NCBI GenBank assembly: GCA_958299035.1
Contig: CATQJL010000316.1
Coordinates: forward strand, 26,914,012 to 26,978,011
From: Cylicocyclus nassatus
Lineage: Eukaryota > Nematoda > Chromadorea > Rhabditida > Strongylidae
Length of the DNA: 64,000 nucleotides
Reading direction: 5' to 3'
Shown: positions 10,141-23,342 of the stretch, one piece after another
How positions within the stretch are numbered: position 1 is the stretch's first letter
How the letters are laid out: each line of letters starts with the position of its first letter
Position numbers and translations under genes: made by a program
The notes under the pieces: generated by a model
Database searches by the model: none
Seen by the model: only the letters and a program-made list of their open reading frames with translations
Told to the model about the DNA's origin: nothing

Positions 10141-12363
10141 TATTGTGCGAACTACTCGACTGTAGGCACAGCGGGCCTAATTGAGTAAAAAAAAAGTGTT
10201 CTCTGCTGTTAGAGTGTTTCTTACGTTGGCATTTGGTGCCCACTAATAATTCTATCGGAAGCTTTTACTATAAATTTGGTATAGAGGCATATTTGATTTG
10301 TCTATATGTAAACTTATTTAAAGCTAGATTTCCATTGGGTACTTACAGGGCTAGAATGGAAAGACAAGAGAGCTAGCGATTAAACCGGCTATTCTTGGAC
10401 ACCATGAATATTATCCTCGCAAGAACAGTGATCAATATAGTAAATCCTAGAATTAATCACTTTCTATACTTTTCCCGCTTTCTTTTCATCTTCATCACTG
10501 CAAACCTGTCTTTTCGAACTAATATTTTACTTTTTTTATTTCAAGTTTTTTTTCTCTCATCGTGCCTCGATGATATGTATTTTGCAGCCGCGATGCTAAG
10601 TGTTTCTTCCTAAAAATTGGTGATTTGTCAAAATAATATATTTTTTTGGCGCAGTAACCCTTGTAAAAACATTCGTGGCACTTTTCCCTCTCCTGCACGC
10701 TAAACACTAGAATTACGAACTATGCGAACGTCAACGCATGGAAATTTCGTTTGTAATTGCTAAACCTGAAAACAAAAGTGCATTCAGTTAGTGGGAACAG
10801 AAATATACATATATTGGTTTGGGTCCCTATGCTGTTGGCTAGACAAACTGCTAAAAGGGCAATTTGGATGTAAATTGTTTTGCTCCGTAGTACGTTTGAG
10901 TTTCCAGACAATCCTATCATCTGCCTGAGGGGAAGGTAGGCTTCTCAAATTTTATGTATTGCTGAGAGAATTTTCGATCCATTTGTATTATATCTATCAC
11001 GGTCCCAAAATTCAAGCCTGAATCGTTAAGATCGGTGTTGAGTTTTTCAGAACCTCACTGAGCTAAATACTTACCTGAAGTATAGTTACTGAATTTTATG
11101 AGAAAAAGCCTTAGTTGCAGCTGAGTTCGACTTTCTCTGTGAATTTTGCAGTCACAAAAATAGCTATAAATCCATAACAATGATTTAATTACTATTAGAC
11201 ACTGAAAACCTAGTCTCTTTATAAGTTTTGTGTTTTTTAGACCTATTTTGTTCTTTTGAGTAAGGCAATATTGCTCGAACTATAGTTCTGACATGACTTT
11301 TCATTTTTTTTCCCTCTTTTCCAAGGAATTAATCAGAAAAGTTGGTTTAGCACCAGGAAAATATCATTTCATGGACCTTTCTTCTAAGTTACCTAGCTTT
11401 AATATGAATAAATTGGTTGCATACAAAGTAGAAGTTAAGCCTTTTGGAAAAATGCAAATTCCCATACCAATGATTTTTTTCTTCATGTATTTTCCAGCTT
11501 CTGCAACTCGTTGCCATTTAACGTAAATTATACAATGAAATATATATTTGAAAGCGTTTAAGTGTTCAAACTCATTTACTTTTTCTGGCTGACATCATGC
11601 ATGATTTGCAAATGAAGATTCGTCATTTTAACGCTTTGCGAATTTTTGATACGTAAATCTGTGAATTTTAATGCTAATATGTGCACCATTTCAACTTGGA
11701 TGCTGAACTCTCCTTCGACGAATTTATTTGCTAGGTTTCCAGTTGATTTTTCGACTCAGGTTTGTTTGTAATCTTATTGTCATCTTGAAATGCACGTTAC
11801 CTCTTCTCTCACATCAGTTCAACCAGTTCTAAAGCTTTTTTGCTCTTAAAAAGTTCGTAAAGGTTTGAAATTCACGCTTCACGCTTAAAAGTCCTGTGCT
11901 TTCTACTAGATTTGGCAAAACTTATCAAGCAGAATAACTGCTTCGGGTTAAGAGTAGCAGCTTATAAGTTGAATTTTTGTAAAAAAGAAAATTACCCTGG
12001 GACAATCTGAAATTTTGCTGTGGAGAAAGGATTCGCAACAAGTATCTGAAGGATTCTAATAAGTGGGAGAAGCCTATAGAGTGTTAGATTATCCCAGATT
12101 ACTTTTTTGCCTTCAGAAATCTTACAACTCATGAGCTTCCACCTCTCACTCAAAGAACTTCTTAATCTACACTAACTTACAGTAAATCTTTCTGAGAGAA
12201 AAGCTGAGAAGAAAAAAATCTTAAAGAAGTGAGGAAAGCTCCACAAAATCCGAAAAGGCGTCTAAAATGTGAAGAAAGTTACATAAAATCTTAGATTATC
12301 CCAGACATTCTTCTCTTCAGTAATCTCTTAACTCATAATCTCACAAGCTTCCAGCTCTCACTC

Positions 12364-12581
12364 CGCTGGCGCTGGCTTCAGAAGATTTTCAAAACTAAAT
12401 CCCCCTTGATCTTGAAAATTTCGTACAAACTCTCCTTGGACCCTAGACCAATGTAGAAACCCTAAAAAACGACGTCGATTTAAAAAAAACAAAAACACAG
12501 AAACCTCGCGATTTTTGCGTTTTTCGACCACAAAAACGATATCCCCTTTACTTTTTGTCCCAGAAACGATATCCGGTGCTG
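12364..12581 (-). mobile_element. Degenerate copy of the CAGGGCCCGGCAC hAT-like family
   Basis: Read on the minus strand it contains GGGATATCGTTTTTGTGG and a GGGGGATTTAGTTTTGAAAA segment that match the interiors of the 13358 and 24194 copies. The outermost CAGGGCCCGG is lost at both ends. The 127-codon minus-strand open frame crossing it is an artefact. Confidence 0.55.
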
Positions 12582-13228
12582 TTGTTGCCGAGTCTTGAGT
12601 GAAATGGAAGCAAGTCAAATTTAACTTGTTTACACTTTGATCGGAAAGTTTGAAAAACTCTGTAACGAAGAGCCTTCGTACTTTTGAATGAACTGATTGT
12701 GAGTGTAAGTGAATAGGAAAGTAATTAAAGTAGTGAAACAACCAGAACTTGTGTTTTGTTCTTTCTCAATCAGATGATTGTAATCCCTTCTATTCATTGG
12801 CGGAGCTGAAGGGATCATACGGTAGTGGCAGATGCTTAACAGAAGCAAGTAAGATGGATGCCACTGCTCTGTACCCTTTGATTAGGAGGAGGTCTTGAAT
12901 AGTTATAAAAGATTGAAGAATCTATGGATCAAGTATTTTGCATATTTCCTTATTCAACAGGATTACGATAATTTTATGGAAAAAGTTCAGAATTACTCCC
13001 ATAAAAATCTATTATAATTTGTATTACGAGATTTACTTCTTGAAGTGTATTTCAAAAAAGACAATGAATAAATGATTTATTTTGGCTCATTATCTTTTCG
13101 TGAACCCAGAAACTCATGAATTTATAAATGTGGCGGATGGTGCCCTCCTCCGCGGCAAGATTGGTTAGCATAATTTTTGAGTTACTTGCATGAGTTATAA
13201 AAATGTGCAAATGGCTTTTTTACTTGTA

Positions 13229-14059
13229 TTAAGGTGTCTCATAATTTTTTACCGATTTTTACAAGCGTTGTCTTTTTGTGTATCCATCAGTTGAGGTGGC
13301 TTAAGTAATTCATTCAACAGAGCAAAGCAAGTTATACAGGCTATCAATAATCTGCCCCAGGGCCTGGCACCAGCTGGAACGGGGCAAGCTGGATATCGTT
13401 TTTGGGGCAAAAAGCAAAGGGGGTTTCGTTTTTGTGGGCGAAGACATACGGAAAATTGGCGGCGGCGACCTTTTTTTTTTTTTTTTTTTTTTTAGTCGAC
13501 GTTTCGTTTTTTGGGGGATTTTGGGGATTTTTTTAGGATTTTAGGGGGGATATCGTTGAGGATCAAAGGGGACTTCGTAAAATTTCCCAAAAGTCAAGGG
13601 GGACTTCGTAAAAATTGGCAAATTTCAAAGGGGACTTCGTTTTCAAAATTCCCTGGTGCCAGCTCGTGCCGAGCCCTGATCTGCCCAATTCCTATTCCAC
13701 GTGAAATTTTGAGCTGAAATAGTATGATAGCACAAAAACGAACTTTAGCGTAAAAAATCGCATCTCGGCCCGAAAAAATCTTGAAAATTTCCTATTTATC
13801 CTAGCTTATGCTTGACCCATCGAAGATTCAGTTGAACACCTTCCGTATTTTTCCATGGCTAGAAATAAAGAAAAAAATGAGTGGAGTAAAATGGCAAACT
13901 TCGCTCCTACGGTCCTGACCTCCCCCCACACACGTGATCATATATAGCTCATAAATACAGAAGCACGATCATGTGTTTCTACCTTTTGTAGGTGCCCCCA
14001 GTTCTCAAGAAATGCCGATGTCTAGGATAGAAACTGTAAAAAATTATGAGACGCCCTAA
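13229..14059. mobile_element. Mariner-like MITE carrying a nested hAT-like MITE
   Basis: Ends TTAAGGTGTCTCATAATTTT and its inverse (TTAGGGCGTCTCATAATTTT) are flanked by TA (13227-13228, 14060-14061). The interior shares an AGAGCAAAGCAAG motif with the 22916 and 33516 elements. The 13358-13678 element with its own 8-bp duplication interrupts it. Confidence 0.7.
13358..13678. mobile_element. hAT-like MITE, 8-bp target duplication ATCTGCCC
   Basis: Ends CAGGGCCTGGCACCAGCTGG and CAGGGCTCGGCACGAGCTGG (right end reverse-complemented) match at 17 of 20 positions. ATCTGCCC occurs directly outside both ends (13350-13357, 13679-13686). CAGGG-type ends plus an 8-bp duplication are the hAT signature. 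It holds a T23 run (13471-13493) and repeated GGGGACTTCGT motifs. Confidence 0.85.
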
Positions 14060-14225
14060 TAAATAATTGAAGAATTTTCGAAATTTATTGAAAATTCAAA
14101 TTAGCCTTGTAGAAAAAATTTCGAGGGCGTGGCTGAGGCCAAGCACTTTCATTCGAAGAATTCTTGTCATTCCCCCTGCTCTCCCGAAACGGGCGAAAGC
14201 CTGGGACGCCACTGCTCTATAGGTA

Positions 14226-14405
14226 CCCTTTGATTCAACTGGGCTTGGCGGCTGGAAGGCGGGACTTCGTGACCTAGTTAAGGCTAGGTAATGATCGGAA
14301 AGCACGCGTGCAGGAGGGACGCAGACTGCATCGCGGTTGCGAGCGGCCCCTATTAGGTCACAGAGCCCCAATTTTTCAAGCTCCCAAACCAGTTGAATCA
14401 ATGGT
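14226..14405. mobile_element. ~175-bp palindromic MITE (TTTGATTCAACTGGCTTGGC family), copy 1
   Basis: Inverted ends CCCTTTGATTCAACTGG and CCAGTTGAATCAA with a palindromic interior including AGGCGGGACTTCGTGACC. TA precedes the left end; the right end is slightly eroded. Sister copies at 17047 and 56667. Confidence 0.65.
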
Positions 14406-14454
14406 TATATTTCGAAAGAGAGCATGAACATAACTTCAAGATTGCAGTTCAGTC

Positions 14455-15317
14455 CAGGGCCCGGCACCGATGGTTTGGGGTCAAACTGGACTTTGGAGTT
14501 TTGGAGTTAGAAACAACGGGGACATCGTTTTTATGAGGTCCTGGAGGAAGCGCCAAAAAAACACGACGAACATGTCAGGTTTTACGAGTTGAACGTGTTC
14601 TTTCGCAAGCGCGCGAATTTCAAATGCAAGACTCAAACAAACAAATGGCTTGTTTACAGCGCACAAACAATCACATGGCTCCGAATTTGGGCTATGAGTA
14701 TACAATATTACTCCAAACTATGTTATGTAAAAAGTTCCCAAAACTTATGTGTCTGAATACCCGTTCCGGATTTGTTGGTTTCTAGACCAACCACCGAACC
14801 AACTGGGTTGGTTCGGAGCATAAATTTCGGAGAGTTCACATAAGTTTTGGACCTTTTTGATTTGGACGATTAGAACGGTCAAAAATCTATCATATAGTGA
14901 AGAGAGCGGATCAAACCGTTGCCTCTCCCCTTTTTTGAGTCCAAAGTAGTTAAAAACGCTTTGATAGATATCGCGCTCCAATCACTTGCGGTGTCTTTTG
15001 AAATATGTGGCAAAAATGCATCGCAGGATTGTTGAGGCTACAAATTTGGTTGGCCTAAGAGATTTTCGACATTCCCAGCATCAAAATGGTACTATACCCA
15101 ATGACAGAGCCTTTAGTCGACTCGAAATGTTCTCTTTTTGCTTTTTTGTTATATTGCATACCTCAAAATGCGCTTTTTTTTGCTTTTTTGTTGCTATTTT
15201 GGTTGAATAAGGGTTTTCCTACTGATTTTCACGTCGAGAGGGACTTCGTAAATTTTTGCGAAGTCATGGGGGACTTCGTTTCCTAAAAACCTCCAAACCA
15301 ACGCGTGCCGGGCCCTG
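14455..15317. mobile_element. hAT-like element, 8-bp target duplication GTTCAGTC
   Basis: Ends CAGGGCCCGGCAC are identical and inverted. GTTCAGTC is present exactly outside both ends (14447-14454, 15318-15325). At 863 bp it is the longest family member here and keeps the GGGACTTCGT motifs. Several short open frames lie inside but no transposase is recognisable. Confidence 0.85.
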
Positions 15318-16130
15318 GTTCAGTCGCTTTCAGCTAAAAAAACTTAAATTTTCTAAGTTTTATTTTGCTCTGCTTTGTTTCTAGATTATCCCCTGCACTG
15401 CTTCGGTGATGAATGTAGCTCACATGGACTCCAAATCAACAATTCCCACACTATCGCAATTAACCCGCCTTCAGTGGGTGTCGACTCGTCTTATATCAAT
15501 TCGCCAGTACGGCTCAGCCATTCGGATGCGTGTCTACGACTTTGACTTGAAAAGCTGGAAACGTCATTTTCATCAATTTTTCACATTTCGGAATCGATTG
15601 AATTTTTCACGAATGACGTTTGCTTAGTATTTTACATTTTGTGTGTTACCGTGCTTTGAAGCAGAGTTTTCCAGAAATTTCGGAGAGACTAGAGAAAAGT
15701 CTGAAAAAAGAAAAAAAAGAAGAATATTTTGTAGAAAATAATTTCATTGGGTGACCATGGAAATACAATTTTCGAACTTTCTAAACTTCTTTTATTTAAT
15801 TTTTTTCCAAAACTTGCTGAAATTTGCATGAAGCCAAGCCAAGACAGAACAGCATTTTCTTCCCTCACAATTCTCTTAAAGCAAACATATCGTCAACAGT
15901 ATCACGCACTTTGTTCCTATAATCTCATTACTCTAATAAACTTATGAAGCCACAGAATTTAATGCTCAGCAGGTTTTCACTTCTTTAACGTGGGTCTTCA
16001 CACACTTAAAAAAGGTTTCTGTCCTCTAAGGGTTTTGAAAGTTTTTGAGAGCCAAAAGTAAAAAATTGGACAGACAAGAAAAGGAGCAGCATCATCGAAA
16101 TGGAGGTTCAAGTATGTGTAGAGAACGTAT

Positions 16131-16360
16131 AGGGCCGGGCATACTTCACGCGATTTCAGTCGCGACGCGATTTGGCAATATTCCAACTGTCCATAACTCA
16201 TTATAAGCACATTTTAAATGTACAGAAGATAGGTCATTTTATCAATCCACACAAGTTATACACACTGTGCATGTGCAGTTTGCTAATGTTCGATTTGAAG
16301 ACTTCTGGCAAATTGCCAAATCGCTTCGCGACTGAAATCGCGTGAAGTACGTCCGGCCCT
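16131..16360. mobile_element. 230-bp MITE, TAT target duplication
   Basis: Ends AGGGCCGGGCATACTTCACG (left) and AGGGCCGGACGTACTTCACG (right, reverse-complemented), followed inward by CGCGATTTCAGTCGCGA. TAT lies on both sides (16128-16130, 16361-16363). A close copy is at 31271-31501, a worn one at about 18667-18899. Confidence 0.8.
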
Positions 16361-16377
16361 TATATCATTCATTCTCC

Positions 16378-16556
16378 GACTAAGAGAGCGAGGCCGCATT
16401 GCACACATTGTCTAAACAAGCTAAATCATGTCCTTAGCAGGTTTGTACCTGTTATTTATCTCGTCCAGGTTTATTTACTCTCTTAAAACAGGAAAGAACA
16501 AACTCAAAGTTGTAAAGACAATGTCCGCAATGCGGTCTCGCGCCTCCTAGTCGATT
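16378..16556. mobile_element. Small MITE with GC-rich ends
   Basis: CGACTAAGAGAGCGAGGCCG (left) and CGACTAGGAGGCGCGAGACC (right, reverse-complemented) continue into GCATTGCRSACATTGTCT on both arms. The element starts only 17 bp after the 16131 copy. Target duplication not resolved. Confidence 0.55.
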
Positions 16557-17046
16557 AGATGATAGCTATTCTGCAATTTGTTGTATAGAAAAATAATCTA
16601 AAAAGGATGTTATTTGTGGTCTTACTTTTCGACAAACTAGTACACAAAACTGCTTGATTCGTAAGTGAAAAATTCTAAATCACACTAAAATTTTGAGTCA
16701 CATCTCAGTGATAATTTAATATGTTTTGTTCTTCTTCCACTTTTCTAGCAAATTCTCTTGTGAATCAAACTTTCCTGAACATGATGGTGATTTATGCGGA
16801 ATTTTAGAGTTTTGCCACTTTTATTAAGCTCAAAATCTACTTTTAAAGCTATGCCTCATTTTTATGAGATCAAAGTCAGGGTCAAATGGGACTTACGACA
16901 AATCGAGATTTTTCTCATAGAATATTGTCTGAGGTTTTTCTTCGGTCCACGACGGTGATTTTTCTCGTAGAATATGTCTAAGTTGAGCTTTTGCTTTATT
17001 CCTCCTTTAATTCTGGTACGCCATATGTCAACGGAACATGAATTGA

Positions 17047-17221
17047 CCCTTGATTCAACTGGCTTGGCGGCTGGAAGGCGGGGCTTCGTAACCCGATTAA
17101 GGCCCTAGTGTTCGCGATGCAGTCTGCGTTTGTACCGCGAGCGTGCTCTCCGATCATTATCTGGCCTTAATTATGTCACGAAGCCCCACCTTCCATCCGC
17201 CAAGCCGGTTGAATCAAAGGG
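17047..17221. mobile_element. ~175-bp palindromic MITE, copy 2
   Basis: TTGATTCAACTGGCTTGGCG, then AGGCGGGGCTTCGT, mirrored at the right by GAAGCCCCACCTTCC and CCGGTTGAATCAAAGGG. The right flank is TA; the left flank appears mutated. Same family as 14226 and 56667. Confidence 0.65.
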
Positions 17222-18666
17222 TACAGACTGATTTAATCTTCTGTGTTTATCACTACACAGACTCAACGCTGAAATTCTAAGATTTTGTACGAAGATTCTT
17301 TATTTCAAAATTCCTTTTTAATCTGCATTTTTATCCGTTGAACTGCTAGAAGTACCATAACGATACCAGAAAGTAACACAAGTGTATTTGTAAGCTACAG
17401 GTAGGTATAGATGCTGAATTTAAGTTTATAGATGAATATGACGTCACTCACTTTACGAATGCTTTCGTAGCTCTATTGTTGTTGTTTTGTTGTTATTTGT
17501 GCCTTACTCGTGATAAACAGAATTCAATCTCTTGTCTGAATGTGCTGATCCCGGCGCTTGTTGTTGTGCTGCCGGGGGTGTTAATTGAGTATAACTGAAT
17601 CTTTGTGGAAAAAATGGGGTTTCTATTCTTTGGCTTCATTATAGGACGACGAGATCAAGGCAAAATCATTAAGGTGTTGCTCCACCTGTAATTTTTTCTG
17701 ACTGACTTTTCTCAAAAAAGTACCTGCCTCTCACTGTATGGTAAAAGTTTTGTTTGACAAGAGCTAGATATCATTGCTATTGGACTGTGTTTTAATTACA
17801 TTCTCCTGCCCTCTCTGCATTTTTTCTCGCAAACTCACAAATGAAATACTTGAGCAAATTGAAAACAAAAAAAAATTTCGCTTGAGCAGCTTCTTACGAG
17901 TTTTCCCAAACAAGTACTCAGAAGCCATGTCATCTGAGTAGTATCGAATTTTACTGCATTAGCATCAGCAAGCGTGCTGCAGCATAATTTCAAGAAAGAC
18001 AATAAATGTAAAGAATCGAGCAAATCTGCTTGCTCCAGTGGCATTGATCGTCATTTGCGCTGAAGAAGATTTTTAATACGATTTGATGGTGTTTGAGCAT
18101 CTTTGTTGTACTCGAAGCTCAAATCTTGCACTCTAATAAATTAGAATATTGGGAAAAACGTGAAGATATGAACCGCTTTGTAAAACTCCCACGCTTTGTT
18201 TGGGTTCCATGACATCCTTTGTCAAGGTCCACTTCTTTTTTTTTCAAAGATTTGGCCCTTCTTCTCTCCCCTCCCCCTCCGCTTACTTCATTACAGTTTC
18301 ATTCAAGTTGGCAAAAAAATACTTACTTTGACATGTGAGGATGGATACTAACACCATTTACAATTCAAAAAGATAGTGTAAAAGTTCTAATTTCTTTTCA
18401 CCCAGATAATTCTTGTTTGGAACCTCGTTTTTCAGAAAACTTTTTATTGTCTCAGTTCTTGTGTATTGCAGGTTCAAATTATATTTTTCTCAAAATAAGC
18501 TAGTTGAAATTGAATTGAATTGCCCTAATCACGAGCAAGACGCACTTATTTTTTTCTGAACTCAACCCCTTGACTTCACCAAAAAAATTCGCGACCAAGG
18601 GACCCCTAAAATGCTCTCCTTACCTAAAAGATTGTGTTGGAGAACTACCGTTATATGAAGCACAGT

Positions 18667-18899
18667 GACTCGGCTGATTTGCTTGCTTGAAATTTCAATC
18701 GCGGCGCGGTCTGGAAGCTTGCCAGATGTCTTCAAATCGTACACTAGCAGACTATAATTGCATAGCGTGTCTAACTTTGTTGAACTGAAAAAATGTCCTA
18801 CCTTCTCTACATTTAAAATAGGCTTAGACTAGTTCTGAACATTTGGAGTATTGCCAAATCGCGTCGCGACTGAAATCGCGTGAACTATGCCCGAGCCCA
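18667..18899. mobile_element. Diverged copy of the 16131/31271 MITE
   Basis: The right end has GCCAAATCGCGTCGCGACTG and AATCGCGTGAACTATGCCCG as in the intact copies. The left end is mutated (GATTTGCTTGCTTGAAATTT) and the terminal AGGGCC is gone. Confidence 0.55.
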
Positions 18900-21800
18900 A
18901 ACGAAAATGGTGCGTCTTGTGCCCGTGAAATTAGGATGGTTTCGTTTATGCCAAGTTTTTTGATACATTGCCTTTTTCCCAAGCTCATATCACAAACAGT
19001 TACTGAACAAAACACTCGCTCACATGACGTTAATAGTAGCTATATTTCCGACGTCTTTCTTCTTATGTCTGAATGATAGATTAGATGTCAACAAGGTAAA
19101 AATAAGAGTATAGCAGGACGATTATCTCGTCACTTTATATAACTATGTATACTTTATATGACTGCTCCATGATTCCAGTAAGTTGAGGCAGTAGATTTTT
19201 ATGGGAGTTTTTTTTTTGTCTCCTTCAAGGTACTATTCAGCATAGGATCTGCACTGATATAAAGGACATTTGTAATCTCTTATAGAAATAGTTGCACTGG
19301 ATGGAGTAGGCTTAAAGGGGCGTAGCTAGGGGTGGATGAGATTTCAGCCGCGATGACGCGAAGGAGGCTACGCCTTGTTGCCCCTTCTTCTGAAAGCCTC
19401 AATAATTTTTGTAGGTCGAAATATCATACGCTTCCCTTCTATAAGAATCGTGGCTTCCTTTCAACAATATAGTACAAGAAGCATTTCTGAAACAATAGAT
19501 ATCTCATAACCTTTCCGCCTGATGGAGAAGAACACTGAATTGAATTTATATCTCATAATCTTTCGGATGAAGAAGAATACTGTAGATGAATCATATTTTC
19601 TAGCCCGTTTGAGAAGTGCCAATGACTACTTCTAGTTTTTCAAGCTTCTATGACCACCATGCTCTTTTTATACTATAACAAGTGTTGGTTTGTCTCTTAT
19701 TCTTTTGTGAAACAATTTATCCAATCATGATTCGGACACTTATGAAGATTTGGTATGTTATCGTAAAAAATAATGAAAATGAAATATCTACTTTATCCAA
19801 TTCTATCTCCGTTTCGCTCTTCCTTAACCCGAATTTGGAAAAAGATGCTCGTAATGGGGAGCAATGATTTACAAATACGTGCTTTGAACCCAGCGCTATA
19901 GGATTCTTTACATAAAGTAGATAAAGTTTTGATCAGCTTAAGTGACGTCATTGATTGCCAAATTTGGTTCTTACAATTAATTATGAGATGATGCTTATAA
20001 GATGTTCCATGTTGCTGCCAAGGACAATGAGTTCAACTGTTTGATTTATTCAAGCTTCCTTGGTTTTTCAAGATAAGACGAGTAGACATTGTCTAGAAGT
20101 AGCACTTGGAACATATCGTATTCAGGTACAATTGTTGCTCATTGTCTTTGTGCTTACTTTGCGTAGCTTGTTAGGGCTTAGGGAGGATTTAACAACAGCT
20201 AAAATGCGGCGCTGGTTCAATTACAACTCGTTCTATTATACTTCACAGATTATTTTGACGATGAACTTGCATTTTATTCCTGTTTGTCGATTGACAGAGT
20301 CTAGGCAAATCTGGGGACCTAAATTAAGCAAAGAATGATTGAAGAGACTTGGGCAAGCCATTGTTTAAATCGCAGCTCATATAAATCACACTAGTTTCTA
20401 AAAAATTTGACTCTAAAGTCTCGCCTAGACCGTATTTACCGTACTCGAGGACGCTGATTGGTCCGCTAAGAGTGTCGGTCTTCTAACATTTATTTGGCTA
20501 CAAATTATTCATATCATCTGCTGCTTGAAGATCTGCAAATCAGTCCGAATCCAGTTATCCAGAAAATATGCAAGAACAATCCCTCAGATCATCACTGGAT
20601 ATTAGCTTTGCGGCAATTTTGTGTTACAATTCTTTTCTACTTCAACTGCTCAATATTCAACTCAATATTTCAACTGCTTACGTTGTTTAATTCTCACTTT
20701 TCTCGCCATAAATGCTGCGAGTAGAGCCGATTTTGTGTGCTGCAATGGTAAAATTTTTTAGCATGGATCTAAAACTGAGAAAGTTCGATCTGGAAAGCAT
20801 AGCTACGTACAGCCTGCAAGACTCATTTTCAATTCACTTTGACGCAAATTTTATCGCGAATACTGTTCATTTAGCGTGAATAGCTTAGGCTATGGATAAG
20901 AGATCATGGCCAAGAGCATATGTTCTGTTTGAAAGTCCGAAAATCGAGAATGAGGTATAGTATAGTGGTACTATGCACACGAAAAATTTCGAGCGTCACA
21001 AAAAAAATGAAAACCAAAATTCCCCCATAGTGACCTCAAATTTTGCTTCCTTTTGGTCATGCATGTGATGCAATGACTCTTCACATCTGCGCCCCCAGTA
21101 ATGTCATTTCCTCACTAATAGCAGGCTAGCTCTTCAGACATGCAAAGTCTTTCAAATTCTGGCAAATTCACTTTTTACGTGCCATAAAAATATTCTTTTG
21201 TAATATTTACACCACTCCATTGTGCGTCTTCTAACTAATGCTCAAATAAAAAGTCCAGAGCGAAACCTTAATAAAAGTAATGGATATGTGATCAAAGAAA
21301 TGGAATTACAGTAACCTGATGTTAGAGGTTTTTTTACGCTTATCAAAAAATGGCAGGAGCATAGTTTAGTTCTTTTTTGACGTCAAAATTTCATACTGAC
21401 TCATTACTGCTTATTCTTATCAAACGAGCAATCAGATCTCCTCTTCATCACATCAACTCTTTGATCTCTGTTTCAGCTCATAGATAGCTATGTACATCTA
21501 GCAAGGACCATTTTTTTGTGTATTATATTCGAATCAAAACTAGGTAAAAAAAACTATTTTGCGCAAATAGAATATCAAAATTCTTTGTTTTGAGTGCCTT
21601 CAAATCGTATAACTTCTGTCCGATCCAGCAATAAGAATTCGGTTGGAATGAATTCGAAAATGAATGACTTAAATGAGTTAGGGTAGAGTGCTGCAAGTTT
21701 TCTTGGTATTTGATTTTTTTGGAGTCGTCTCAAGCTATAACTTCTTCCGTTTCCCGTTTCTGCACATTTTAGTTAGTTTTTAGCTGTACTCTGCTGTTCT

Positions 21801-22915
21801 CTTCTGTTTTGATGATTTTTTATGTTATCAATCAAGTAGAGTTGTGCAAAATCTAATGTGAAAATTTCAATTCAGTTCTTCAATACATCCTTTGAAGCAA
21901 GACATAACAAAATTGGCATCATCAAAAATTGAAAGTGGGAACAGGGCACTTTGATCGATTTTCAGTCTGTGAAATGCCAAAAATTGCTGCTTTCGTAAAA
22001 TTGTCTCATTAAAAGTCCACAAGTTCTTTGAAATACATTTGTACAATGACTGGTAGCTGTAGTGCAAAATTTGCAGCTATAACAAAACTCAGGAAAGGTT
22101 TTGGTTTGTTGAAAATAAAAACGCAATATTTTTCTGCATTTGATTTCTGCTCGTTCGGCTGCATCATTGAGTATAAAAGAAAGAACTTTGATAACAAATC
22201 CCTTCTGTATCTACAAATGGTTTTTCATGGGTAGGCAAAACATTTTTGAGGTCAAATTCGAAAATAAATTCTTTTTTATCAAAGATATGCACAGAGTTCA
22301 ACCTGCTGGTGTAGCTGCAAAGACTATAGCTGTGGAAAAATTCATGTTGATGATATTGTGCTAGTCGTCCATTCAGAATTTTTGAAATTGTTTTCGCCTC
22401 AAAAATGCCCACACCTTTTCCAAAAAAGCCATTTTGCAAACACAGAAGAAATTCAAATTAAGCGCTGCATGTTGCATTTGTCCATCTGTAGGTACACTTT
22501 CTACGTACTTACTTCTACCACATATTCATTTGCTGTAAGCTAGGAACTAGCACCTACAAATTTTTCTGCTTGAGACCATTGAACAACTTAATGTCGTAGG
22601 CAGATCTTTGCAAAACATACATGAATTTTTCCTTAGTCTAATAGAGCTTAATGGAGTCCTTGCTTTGAAAATCCGTAAAAATGTACACTTTGCTTCCGCC
22701 TACATAACTAGCTCTGTTTTCATTTTTCCACTTGCAAAATCATTACTTCCTCAATTTCGATTGCCATTTCCAAAGTCTACATGACGTAATAGTCGTGGTG
22801 CGAAAACACAGACAAATTAAAGCGCAGGAAAAGTGGCATAGGCTTTGATCGGAGCACAGCTGATGCGCCACCCGTTCCTCTCACATCATTTTTCGTCCCC
22901 TTTTTATCGAATTTT

Positions 22916-23342
22916 TATTATCTCATTTTTTCAACTTTGACTTCTCACCGTTATAGATCATAGTCTTCCTATATTCTGGGCAGTTTTCGGAGTACTAATC
23001 GACAGAACAAAGCGAGCTCTACAAGTGGGCTCCTAAGCCCTATATACATAAAGCTTGACTCATATGAAGCTTGGAGCCAAATTCTGAAAAGTTCCAAAAA
23101 TCAGTGTATACTCTTTAAATTAAATATTCATGGACATTTGCTGTTTTTTTTTGAAGGCTAAATATTAGGAAAAAATCGTGCGCTAAGATGCCTGTACCCG
23201 TTCTGTGTTCCATGCAAATATGTGATTAGATTTCTTATTCATTAAAATATAGCCGTAAATTTGCACCCTTGTAGTTTTCTTAGCTCTCAAATGTTGTTTT
23301 CGAGCTTCAAATATGAAAAAAAAGTTATGAGACAACCTAATA
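22916..23342. mobile_element. Partial mariner-like MITE related to 13229 and 33516
   Basis: The right terminus AAAGTTATGAGACAACCTAA, followed by TA, is clear, and the interior carries the shared ACAGAACAAAGCGAGCTC motif. The left end (TTATTATCTCATTTTTTCAA) is degenerate, so the start is approximate. Confidence 0.45.

Noticed and set aside
12358..12741. 127-codon minus-strand open frame
   Set aside because: Most of it is a degenerate copy of the CAGGGCCCGGCAC hAT-like repeat.
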